From Alcanivorax sp. REN37 (lineage in GTDB: Bacteria; Pseudomonadota; Gammaproteobacteria; Pseudomonadales; Alcanivoracaceae): a stretch of 64,000 bases of DNA. A program made the position numbers and the translations under genes. Below are positions 8,708-16,138 of the stretch, in pieces (positions within the stretch are counted from its first letter, which is position 1; each line of letters opens with the position of its first letter). Below the pieces are notes generated by a model, which saw only the letters and a list, made by a program, of their open reading frames with translations, did no database searches and was not told where the DNA came from. The DNA lies in NCBI RefSeq assembly GCF_041102775.1, contig NZ_JBGCUO010000001.1, forward strand, positions 1,054,001 to 1,118,000. The letters run 5' to 3'.

Positions 8708-9871
8708 ATGGCCCGTGCGAAAAAGGCGGCCGCCCCCCGCACTTCGGCAGGCGCCCGCAAAGCACCTGCTGTGAAGGTGGCAGCAGCACCCAAATCCATT
8801 CTCAACGCCGAAGCGAAAGTCCAGCAGCAGGACACCGTGGTGGATGCCGCCAAGAAGACTGTGGCGCAAATCCTCGCGCAAATTGAACGCGCTCGGAAAA
8901 AAGTGGAAGCCGAAGTCGCACGGCTGGAAAAAATGATGGACGACTCCCGTGCCAAACGGGAACGCGCTCGCACCGCCGGCACCGCTGCTGCCAAACGTGC
9001 GCTGGCTACTGCCCGCGATAAAGTGGCGGCCCAGCGCGCCAAGATCCAAGAGTTCCGCGCCGAGGTGAAAGCCCTGCGCCAAGAAGAAGCCGCCGCCAAG
9101 AAGCAGGTGGTGCGTGAGAACCGCAAGATGCGAGCGGTGCAGCGCTACCTGACCAGCAAGGTGCGTGAGTTCGAGCGCAAGGAACTGCGCAAGGCCAAGC
9201 AGGAAGAGAAGAAAGCAGAAGCCAAAGCGCTGGCCGCCGAGAAGCGTGCTGCCGCTAAGGCCAAAGCCGAAGAGCGTAAAGCTGCGGCCAAGGAAAAAGC
9301 CCGCGAGGCGCGCGAAGCCGCTAAGGCCCAGGCCAGCGGCAAGAGCACCGCCGCGGCCAAGACCTCCAGCAAGGCAGCCGCCAAGAAAGCGCCGGTGAAA
9401 GCCACTGCGAAAAAAGCCACTGCTAAAGCGGCGGCCAAGCCGGCTGCCAAAGCGGCTGCTAAGACCACCAAGGCGCCGGTGAAGGCGACCGCTAAAAAAG
9501 CACCGGTGAAAGCAGCTGCCAAGAGCACTGCCGCCAAGTCAGCGGCGAAGAAGGCCGCTGCGAAGCCGGCCGCTAAAGCGGCGGCCAAGACCACTGCCAA
9601 AACCACGGCAAAGGCCCCGGCCAAAGCCGCCGCCAAGAAAGCAGCGACCAAGGCTCCGGCTAAAACCAAGGCCACCGCTGCCGCTAAGGCCACCGCCAAA
9701 GCAGCGGCCAAGCCGGCTGCTAAGAAACCGGCAGTGAAGAAAGCGGCGACCAAGCCGGCCGTTAAGAAAGCCGCGGCTAAAGCCCCCGCACCTGCTGCGG
9801 CACCGGCCCCGGCGGCGCCCACCGCACCGGCTGCACCGGCAGCTACGCCGGCGGCTGATCAGAACGACTGA
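8708..9871 (+). CDS. AlgP/histone H1-like lysine- and alanine-rich protein
   Basis: 387 aa, strongly basic. Residues about 30-170 form a charged helical/coiled-coil region without repeats (for example QILAQIERARKKVEAEVARL). Residues about 205-355 are a low-complexity KA/KP tail built on motifs such as AAKPAAKAA and PVKATAKKA. The last 35 residues are an AP-rich, less basic end. This layout resembles Pseudomonas AlgP (AlgR3) and other histone H1-like bacterial proteins, which bind DNA through such tails; some phasin-like proteins (PhaF) share the tail. DNA-binding or nucleoid function is inferred from composition. GGAG lies before ATG 8708 and a terminator follows. It has its own transcription unit. 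Confidence 0.75.
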   Translation: MARAKKAAAPRTSAGARKAPAVKVAAAPKSILNAEAKVQQQDTVVDAAKKTVAQILAQIERARKKVEAEVARLEKMMDDSRAKRERARTAGTAAAKRALATARDKVAAQRAKIQEFRAEVKALRQEEAAAKKQVVRENRKMRAVQRYLTSKVREFERKELRKAKQEEKKAEAKALAAEKRAAAKAKAEERKAAAKEKAREAREAAKAQASGKSTAAAKTSSKAAAKKAPVKATAKKATAKAAAKPAAKAAAKTTKAPVKATAKKAPVKAAAKSTAAKSAAKKAAAKPAAKAAAKTTAKTTAKAPAKAAAKKAATKAPAKTKATAAAKATAKAAAKPAAKKPAVKKAATKPAVKKAAAKAPAPAAAPAPAAPTAPAAPAATPAADQND

Positions 9872-9892
9872 TTTGCCTGCCGCAGTGCCCTG

Positions 9893-9922
9893 ACACCCCG
9901 CTTCGGCGGGGTGTTTTGTTTC
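9893..9922 (+). terminator. Rho-independent terminator after the H1-like gene
   Basis: Stem ACACCCCGC / GCGGGGTGT closed by a TTCG tetraloop and followed by TTTGTTT. It lies 22 bp after the upstream stop and over the most upstream possible start of yoaA, arguing against that start. Confidence 0.93.
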
Positions 9923-10008
9923 TGGTCTGCTTGGGCCGCGCAGCCCCTTCCGCTATGCTTGCGCTGCCTTACGTCATCCCCGCCCCAGGCGGTATCAGGG
10001 AGCCGCCG

Positions 10009-11958
10009 TTGAGCCAGGTCCGCGACATCTTGCAGCAGCCGGAGCGCTTTGCCGCCGTTATTCCCGGCTTCCGTGCGCGTGCGCCGCAGTTGGACATGGC
10101 TGAGGCGGTAGAAAGCGCGCTGGCAGATCGTGCGGTGCTGGTGGCAGAAGCGGAAACCGGCACCGGCAAGACGCTTGCCTATCTAGTGCCCGCGCTGCTC
10201 AGCGATGGCCCCACCATCGTGTCCACCGGTACTAAGAGCCTGCAGGACCAGTTATTTTTCAAAGACCTGCCGGTGGTGCTCAAAGCGCTCGGTGTGCGGC
10301 GCCGGGTGGCGTTGCTGAAAGGGCGCGCCAACTATCTGTGTCCGTACCGGCTGGAGCTCAACGAGGAGGAGAGTCGCTTCCTCAGCCGCGAGACCGCCGA
10401 GCAGCTGCAGATCGTTGCGCACTGGGCTGGCCGCACCAGCACCGGTGATCTCGCCGAGCTGCAACAGCTGCCGCAAGATGCGCCGGTGTGGCCTTGGGTC
10501 ACCAGCACCGCGGACAACTGCATCGGCCAGGACTGCCCCAAACTGGCCGAGTGCCCGGTGATGAAAGCACGCCAAGCGGCGCAAGAGGCCGATCTGGTGG
10601 TGGTCAACCATCACCTGTTCTTTGCCGATGCGGCGCTGCGTAATGAAGACATCACCGAGCTGTTGCCCAGCGCCAATGCCGTGATCTTCGATGAAGCTCA
10701 CCAGCTGCCGGATGTGGCCGCCAGCTTCTTCGGAGAATCTCTCAGTACTCGCCAGCTGTCGGACCTGTGCCGTGATGCGGTCAGTGAGGCCGGCCAGAGC
10801 GGCGCCGACGTGCCCGGCCTAGTGCACATCACCAGCGCCGTGGAACGGGCGGCAGCAGATTTTAGGCTGGCGCTGGGTGAGGACGGTCGTCGGGCGCCGT
10901 GGAAGGACGTCAGCGATGCCAAGGCAGTGCAGGAAAGTGCAGCCGAGCTGATTACCCGACTGGCGCTGCTGGAAGAGGCGCTGCAGCCATTCCAGAAAAC
11001 CTCGCGCGGCATGGACAACTGCCTGCGTCGCGCCGGCAAGTTGCTCGACACATTGCGGCGACTGATCCGCGCCAACGATGCGCGCAGCGTCTATTGGTTC
11101 GAGAACTTCCGTCGCTCGGTGATGCTGCATGCCACCCCGCTCACGGTCGCCGACGCGTTCCAGGCCCACCGTGCTCGCCACCAATGCGCTTGGATTTTCA
11201 CCTCTGCCACCTTGTCGGTGGCTGGTGATTTCAGCCATTTCATTGAACGGCTTGGGCTCGGCGCGGCGCGCACGCTGCATGTGGCGAGCCCGTTCGACTT
11301 CCGGCGCCAGGCGGTGCTGTATGTGCCGGAAGGATTGCCGATGCCGGATGCGCCGGACTATACCCGCCAATTGGTGGACAAAATGGTGCCGGTGATCGAA
11401 GCCGCTCAGGGCCGCACTTTTTTCCTGTTCACCAGCCATCGCGCGTTGCGTGAAGCCGCCCAGCAGCTGCGGAGTCTGTCGCTGCCATACCCACTGTTGG
11501 TGCAGGGCGAGGCCGGGCGCCGGCAGCTGCTGGATGATTTTCGCGCTAAGGGCAACGCGGTGTTGCTCGGTGCTGCCAGTTTTTGGGAAGGCATTGATGT
11601 GCGCGGTGACGCACTGAGTTGCGTGATCATTGATAAACTGCCGTTCGGCTCGCCCGGCGACCCGGTGGCGGCGGCGCGCATTGATCACATCCGCGCCGCC
11701 GGTGGCCAACCGTTCTGGGAGTTCCAATTGCCGGAAGCGGTGTTGACGCTGCGCCAGGGCGCCGGTCGTTTGATTCGAGATCACCGCGACCGTGGGCTAT
11801 TGGTAATGGCCGACCCGCGCATTGTGCAGCGCAGCTATGGGCGTCTGTTCCTCGGCAGCCTGCCGGGCATGACGCGCACCCGCAAACTGGATGTGGTGCA
11901 GCGCTTCTTCCATATGCTTGCAACCGAATCGAGTGACCATGAATCTGATCAGCCTTGA
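10009..11958 (+). CDS. yoaA: DinG-family ATP-dependent helicase YoaA
   Basis: XPD/DinG-type iron-sulfur helicase linked to DNA repair and replication-fork processing. Walker A EAETGTGKTLAY, DEAH box VIFDEAHQLPD, and helicase motif VI in LRQGAGRLIRD. Four cysteines suited to a 4Fe-4S cluster occur in RANYLCPYR, NCIGQDCPKLAECPVM. I chose TTG 10009, preceded by CAGGGAG, because it aligns the N-terminus with E. coli YoaA (649 versus 636 aa). The frame is open back to 9916, inside the upstream terminator; ATG 9955 is the other option. Its end overlaps tsaB by 20 bp. Confidence 0.9.
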   Translation: MSQVRDILQQPERFAAVIPGFRARAPQLDMAEAVESALADRAVLVAEAETGTGKTLAYLVPALLSDGPTIVSTGTKSLQDQLFFKDLPVVLKALGVRRRVALLKGRANYLCPYRLELNEEESRFLSRETAEQLQIVAHWAGRTSTGDLAELQQLPQDAPVWPWVTSTADNCIGQDCPKLAECPVMKARQAAQEADLVVVNHHLFFADAALRNEDITELLPSANAVIFDEAHQLPDVAASFFGESLSTRQLSDLCRDAVSEAGQSGADVPGLVHITSAVERAAADFRLALGEDGRRAPWKDVSDAKAVQESAAELITRLALLEEALQPFQKTSRGMDNCLRRAGKLLDTLRRLIRANDARSVYWFENFRRSVMLHATPLTVADAFQAHRARHQCAWIFTSATLSVAGDFSHFIERLGLGAARTLHVASPFDFRRQAVLYVPEGLPMPDAPDYTRQLVDKMVPVIEAAQGRTFFLFTSHRALREAAQQLRSLSLPYPLLVQGEAGRRQLLDDFRAKGNAVLLGAASFWEGIDVRGDALSCVIIDKLPFGSPGDPVAAARIDHIRAAGGQPFWEFQLPEAVLTLRQGAGRLIRDHRDRGLLVMADPRIVQRSYGRLFLGSLPGMTRTRKLDVVQRFFHMLATESSDHESDQP

Positions 11959-12616
11959 AACTGCCGGTGAGACCTGTTCGGTCGCGTTGCGCTGGCAGGG
12001 TGAGCTGCTGGAGCAGTTCGAGTTGGCGCCGCGCCGGCAGACTGAACGCGTGCTGCCGATGGTGGCGTCGCTGCTGGCCGAGGCCGGCGTCGCGCTGTCG
12101 CAGCTGGATGGCGTGGTATTTGGCCGTGGCCCGGGTGCCTTCACTGGCGTGCGCATCGCGGTGTCGGTGGCGCAGGCACTGGGGTTTGCCATGAACCGCC
12201 CGGTGCTCGGCGTATCGACGCTGGCCTCCGCGGCGTTGGCGGCCATGGATGCCGGAGCAGACGGCCCAGTGCTGACCGCCTTCGATGCCCGCATGGGCGA
12301 GCTGTACCTGGCCGTGTACCAGGCGGTGGACGGCCCGCAGTTGCTGCAACCGCTGCTGGCCGATGCGCTGGTGGCGCCGGCACAGCTGCCAGCGCTGCCG
12401 GCCGGCCTCCGCTGCGCCACCGGTTCTGGCCAAGCACTGGAGCCGGCGCTCAGTGAAGCGCTGGGCCAGCGCCTGCACTGGATTGGTGACGGCCATCCCC
12501 GTGCTGGCACCTTGCTGCGGCTGGCGCTGTCTGATTTTGCCGAGGCGGCGGTGCCGGCGCGCGAGGCGCGACCGGTGTACCTGAGAGACCAGATCGTGCA
12601 AGGAGGTCAGCAATGA
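11939..12616 (+). CDS. tsaB: tRNA t6A biosynthesis protein TsaB
   Basis: Inactive ASKHA-fold partner of TsaD in the threonylcarbamoyladenosine (t6A37) complex. 225 aa from ATG 11939 (MNLISLETAG). The family motif GPGAFTGVRIAVSVAQALG is near residue 65-85. It overlaps the end of yoaA and the start of the next gene (ATGA), so the three are probably co-translated. Confidence 0.92.
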   Translation: MNLISLETAGETCSVALRWQGELLEQFELAPRRQTERVLPMVASLLAEAGVALSQLDGVVFGRGPGAFTGVRIAVSVAQALGFAMNRPVLGVSTLASAALAAMDAGADGPVLTAFDARMGELYLAVYQAVDGPQLLQPLLADALVAPAQLPALPAGLRCATGSGQALEPALSEALGQRLHWIGDGHPRAGTLLRLALSDFAEAAVPAREARPVYLRDQIVQGGQQ

Positions 12617-13050
12617 TCGAATGGGATTTGCCCACTCCCCACATCCTGTCCTGGATGGTGGAACCGGAAGCCATCGACGAACTGGGCCATGCCAACAACG
12701 CGGCCTACATTCGCTGGCTGGAACAGGTGGCATGGTCGCACACCGAAGCGCTGGGATTGGGGCTGGACGTTTACCGCCAGCTTAACCGCTGTTTTGTAGC
12801 GCGCCGCACCGAGGTGGAATACCTGGCGCCGGCGTTCGAAGGCGAGCGCCTGCAATTGGGCACCTGGATCGTGGAAAACGACCGCCGCATCAGCATGGTG
12901 CGCCAATACCAGGTGGTGCGTGAGCAAGACGGCGTCACCCTGCTGCGTGGCAACACCCGCTGGGTATGTGTGGCGATGGATTCCGGCAAACCGCGTCGCA
13001 TGCCCCACGAGTTCATTGACGGTTACCCGCTTACCCAAAAAGAGAGCTGA
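12613..13050 (+). CDS. Acyl-CoA thioesterase, 4HBT hotdog family
   Basis: 145 aa single hotdog domain. The signature DELGHANNAAYIRWLEQV near residues 21-38 is the 4HBT active-site helix, in which D or N/H residues activate water for thioester hydrolysis. Substrate cannot be read from sequence; the family acts on acyl-CoA or acyl-ACP. Overlaps tsaB by ATGA and is followed 2 bp later by uppP. Confidence 0.85.
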   Translation: MIEWDLPTPHILSWMVEPEAIDELGHANNAAYIRWLEQVAWSHTEALGLGLDVYRQLNRCFVARRTEVEYLAPAFEGERLQLGTWIVENDRRISMVRQYQVVREQDGVTLLRGNTRWVCVAMDSGKPRRMPHEFIDGYPLTQKES

Positions 13051-13052
13051 TC

Positions 13053-13868
13053 ATGGATTGGATTCAAGCCGTTGTACTGGCAGTGATACAGGGACTGACC
13101 GAATTTCTGCCGGTATCCAGTTCTGCGCACCTGATTTTGCCGTCGCAGTTGCTCGGCTGGCAGGACCAGGGACTGGCCTTCGATGTGGCGATTCACCTCG
13201 GCACCCTGATCGCGGTGCTGTGGTACTACCGCAATACTTTGGGCGCCATGGTCGGCGGCGCGCTACGCGGCGTCAGCCAGCGGCAGATGAACCCGGACCT
13301 GCACCTGGGCCTGATGATCGTCTGGGCCACCATCCCGGCGGTGATCTTCGGCTTTCTGTTCAAGGACATGGTGGAGCAGTATGCGCGCTCGGCGGCGGTG
13401 ATCGGCACCACCACCATCCTGTTCGGTGGCCTGCTGTGGTGGGCCGACCGGCGCGGCAGCAAGCAGCTGCAACTGGCGGCGGTGGGGCTCGGTATCGCCA
13501 CCTTGGTGGGGCTGGCGCAGGCGCTGGCATTGATTCCCGGCACCTCGCGCAGCGGCATTACCCTCACCGCAGCACTGCTGCTGGGACTGCGCCGCGATGA
13601 CGCGGCCCACTTCTCATTCCTGTTGTCGATTCCGGTAATCCTCGGCGCCATTGTGTTGATGAGCCGCGACCTGGTGCATCTGGAGCAGGTCTATAGCAAC
13701 GCGCAGCTGGCAATGGCCTGTTTGGTGTCGGCGCTGGTGGCTTATGCCTCAATCGGCTTCTTCCTGCGGCTGGTGACCCGCGTCGGCATGGTGCCGTTCG
13801 CGATCTACCGGCTGGTACTGGGCAGCGTGTTGCTGCTGATGGTGCTGTGGCCCGTCACCCAACTGTGA
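13053..13868 (+). CDS. uppP: Undecaprenyl-diphosphatase UppP (BacA)
   Basis: Membrane enzyme that removes one phosphate from undecaprenyl diphosphate to regenerate the cell-wall carrier lipid; overexpression gives bacitracin resistance. 271 aa with about eight membrane segments. Both conserved blocks are present: GLTEFLPVSSSAHLIL near residues 14-29 and PGTSRSGITLTAALLLGLRR near 160-180. Its stop shares a base with the rsmJ start. Confidence 0.96.
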   Translation: MDWIQAVVLAVIQGLTEFLPVSSSAHLILPSQLLGWQDQGLAFDVAIHLGTLIAVLWYYRNTLGAMVGGALRGVSQRQMNPDLHLGLMIVWATIPAVIFGFLFKDMVEQYARSAAVIGTTTILFGGLLWWADRRGSKQLQLAAVGLGIATLVGLAQALALIPGTSRSGITLTAALLLGLRRDDAAHFSFLLSIPVILGAIVLMSRDLVHLEQVYSNAQLAMACLVSALVAYASIGFFLRLVTRVGMVPFAIYRLVLGSVLLLMVLWPVTQL

Positions 13869-14590
13869 TGCTCGCCTGCCTGCCCGAGGCGCCGGACACG
13901 GTGCCGGGCACGGCGGTGGCGTCGGAAGCAGACGCTGAGCAGGCCGGCGCTGCGCTGGTGCTTGGTCGCCGCGACGGGGTCTTGGCGCTGTGGCGTCCCG
14001 GCGGTCGCGAAACCCCCTTGAGTGTCGATTTCGGCAGCGGCCAGCTTGGTTACCGGTTGGCTGCTGACCGGGTGCGCCATGAGCGTCTGGTGAAGGCAGT
14101 GGGCCTACCGCAGCCAGACCAGGTTCTGATAGACGCCACCGGTGGCCTCGGCCGCGATGCGTCGTTGTTGGCGATGGCCGGGTGGCCGCTGGTGCTGATC
14201 GAGCGCAACCCGGTGCTGCATGCATTGCTCAGTGATGGCTTGGCGCGTGCTCCGGCGGCGCTGGCCGGGCAGATCCGCCTGCTGTGCGCCGACAGCGCCA
14301 CCTGGCTGGCTCAGCCGAGCTCGGAAGAGCGGGTGGTGTACCTCGATCCAATGTTCCCGGCGCGCGACAAATCAGCGGCGGTAAAAAAAGAACTGGCCTG
14401 GTTGCAGTGGCTGATGCCACCGGCGGGCGAGGAAGAAGGCGCGGCGCTGCTGGCGGCCGCCCGCAGCCAAGCGCGCAAGGTGGTGGTCAAGCGCCCGTTG
14501 CGGGCGCCGGACCTAGGCGCGGCGCTACCGACTCACCGCGTCACCGGCAAGACGGTGCGCTTCGACGTCTACCACCAGCCGCGCCGCTGA
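13868..14590 (+). CDS. rsmJ: 16S rRNA (guanine1516-N2)-methyltransferase RsmJ
   Basis: Methylates G1516 of 16S rRNA using S-adenosylmethionine. 240 aa from ATG 13868 (E. coli 250). SAM-binding motif DATGGLGRDASLLA, acidic loop VLIERNPVL, and catalytic YLDPMFP. The start overlaps the uppP stop (TGATG). It converges with the M23 peptidase gene, with only two bases between the stops. Confidence 0.92.
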   Translation: MLACLPEAPDTVPGTAVASEADAEQAGAALVLGRRDGVLALWRPGGRETPLSVDFGSGQLGYRLAADRVRHERLVKAVGLPQPDQVLIDATGGLGRDASLLAMAGWPLVLIERNPVLHALLSDGLARAPAALAGQIRLLCADSATWLAQPSSEERVVYLDPMFPARDKSAAVKKELAWLQWLMPPAGEEEGAALLAAARSQARKVVVKRPLRAPDLGAALPTHRVTGKTVRFDVYHQPRR

Positions 14591-14592
14591 GC

Positions 14593-15969
14593 TCAGCTGT
14601 CGTTGCCGCTGGTATCCACTTCATGCAGCGCCAAGAACTGCTCGGCGTAATCCATTGAGGCCACCAAGTTTTCCACCCGCTGGCGGAATTCGGCCAGCTG
14701 CGCTGCAGGCACACTGTGGGCGGTGGGGATGTGCGCGGTCATTGGGTTCACCGGGCGCTGGTTGATGTGCAGCTCAAAGTGCAGGTGCGGGCCGGTGGTG
14801 CGGCCGGTGTTGCCGGATAGTGCAATGCGTGCGCCGCGGCTGACGCTCTCACCTTGGCGCACCAGCACCCGGCTTAGGTGCAGGTAACGGGTTTTGAACT
14901 GGCCGGGATGCTGAATTTCCACATAGCGGCCGGCAAACGGGTGGTTACCGACCCGCGTCACCACACCATCGCCAGTGGTCAGCACCGGGGTGCCCACCGG
15001 CATCGCGAAATCAACACCGTGGTGCGGCGCCACGCGCCCGGTCACCGGATGCAGGCGGCCGAGGTTGAACGGCGAACTGATGCGGTGTTGGCTCTGCATC
15101 GGGTGGCGCAGGAAGGCGCGGCCGAGGCTGTCACCGTCCTCGTCGTAGTAATTGCTGTCGTCATGTAGATAGGCGGCCACGGTGCGGCGACCCAGCTGCA
15201 ACCGCAGTGCCTCGACGCGGGTGTGGCCGGTGGGGCCCTCGTCGGTCACTTCTTGGCCGACCACCATTTCAAAGCGGTCACCGGCGCGCAGGTCGCGGCG
15301 GAAATCGATCTTCTCGCCGAGGATGCGCTGGGCGCGGGCGATTTCGGCGTCGCTGAGGCCAGCGCGGCGAGCGGATAGGAAGAAGCTGCCTTGGATGTCG
15401 CCGGTGAACACGTAATCGCGCCATTCTGAGGGGCTGCGCACGTCCTCGAACTCAAAGTGGTCGCCGTCGACCCGCTGGTAGTGCACCACATGGCCGGGCC
15501 GTAGCCGCAGCGTCAGCCGTTGCAGGCTGCCTTGTTCATCAATATCGAACACCAGCATCTGGCCGGGGCGCAGGATATCCAGCGCCAGCAGTTCTTCGTC
15601 CGCTGCCAACACCGCCTGCATGGTGGCGCGGTCCAACTCGTGGCGGGAGAACAGTTCACTGAGGGTCTCGCCGGGCGCAATGGTATGCAGGAACGGGCCG
15701 GTCTCGGCCACATCCAGCAGAGGCTCATCCAGCGGCAGTAGTTCGTCAGTGAGGGTGGGGGCAGTGCCAGTCTCGGTGGCGGTGACGCCGGCGGGCAGGG
15801 CGGTGGCGGTATCCGGAGCGCTATCAGGACGCAGCAGTAGCGCCAGGGAGCTGATGCCGAGGCCGGTGGCCAGTACGGCAAGGATCAACCGTTGGCGGCG
15901 GTTGAACAGCGGGGCAGCCGGGGCGGTGGCTGCAGGGCGCGGGGTAGGGCGCCGTGGGGCGGTACTCAT
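14593..15969 (-). CDS. MepM-like M23 metallopeptidase (LytM family)
   Basis: Probable cell-wall DD-endopeptidase anchored in the inner membrane and facing the periplasm. 458 aa from ATG 15969, preceded by AGGAG. One membrane segment lies at about residues 25-45. An OapA/LysM-like and Csd3-type domain pair covers about 90-300, and a C-terminal M23 domain covers about 315-420. The zinc ligands are intact: HHGVDFAMPVGT and HLHFELHIN. This domain set matches E. coli MepM. Probably co-oriented with plsB but separated from it by a stem-loop. Confidence 0.85.
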   Translation of the reverse strand: MSTAPRRPTPRPAATAPAAPLFNRRQRLILAVLATGLGISSLALLLRPDSAPDTATALPAGVTATETGTAPTLTDELLPLDEPLLDVAETGPFLHTIAPGETLSELFSRHELDRATMQAVLAADEELLALDILRPGQMLVFDIDEQGSLQRLTLRLRPGHVVHYQRVDGDHFEFEDVRSPSEWRDYVFTGDIQGSFFLSARRAGLSDAEIARAQRILGEKIDFRRDLRAGDRFEMVVGQEVTDEGPTGHTRVEALRLQLGRRTVAAYLHDDSNYYDEDGDSLGRAFLRHPMQSQHRISSPFNLGRLHPVTGRVAPHHGVDFAMPVGTPVLTTGDGVVTRVGNHPFAGRYVEIQHPGQFKTRYLHLSRVLVRQGESVSRGARIALSGNTGRTTGPHLHFELHINQRPVNPMTAHIPTAHSVPAAQLAEFRQRVENLVASMDYAEQFLALHEVDTSGNDS

Positions 15970-16096
15970 GAGCGGGCTCCTTGTGCGCGCGACGGTCAGC
16001 CGTCCGCGCTGAATCCGGCGCACTGCCCGCGCGTCAAACAACAACACCCCAACTAGGCGTAAGCGCGCACAGTGCCAAAAAATAAGCCTTTTAACA

Positions 16097-16132
16097 TACC
16101 GGCGCGGGCTCCCGAAAGAGCGCGCGCCGGTA
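16097..16132 (-). terminator. Stem-loop after plsB
   Basis: On the minus strand, arms ACCGGCGCG-CGCTC and GGAGC-CGCGCCGGT pair over about 14 bp with one mismatch and a short loop. A T-run (TTATTTTTT) follows only some 13 nt later, so termination is plausible but not classical. Confidence 0.5.
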
Positions 16133-16138
16133 ATTGTG

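Noticed and set aside
9145-9822. A 225-codon minus-strand frame rich in Ala, Leu and Val that looks like a membrane protein
   Set aside because: It is the mirror of the repetitive Lys/Ala codons of the H1-like gene, so its composition is an artefact.
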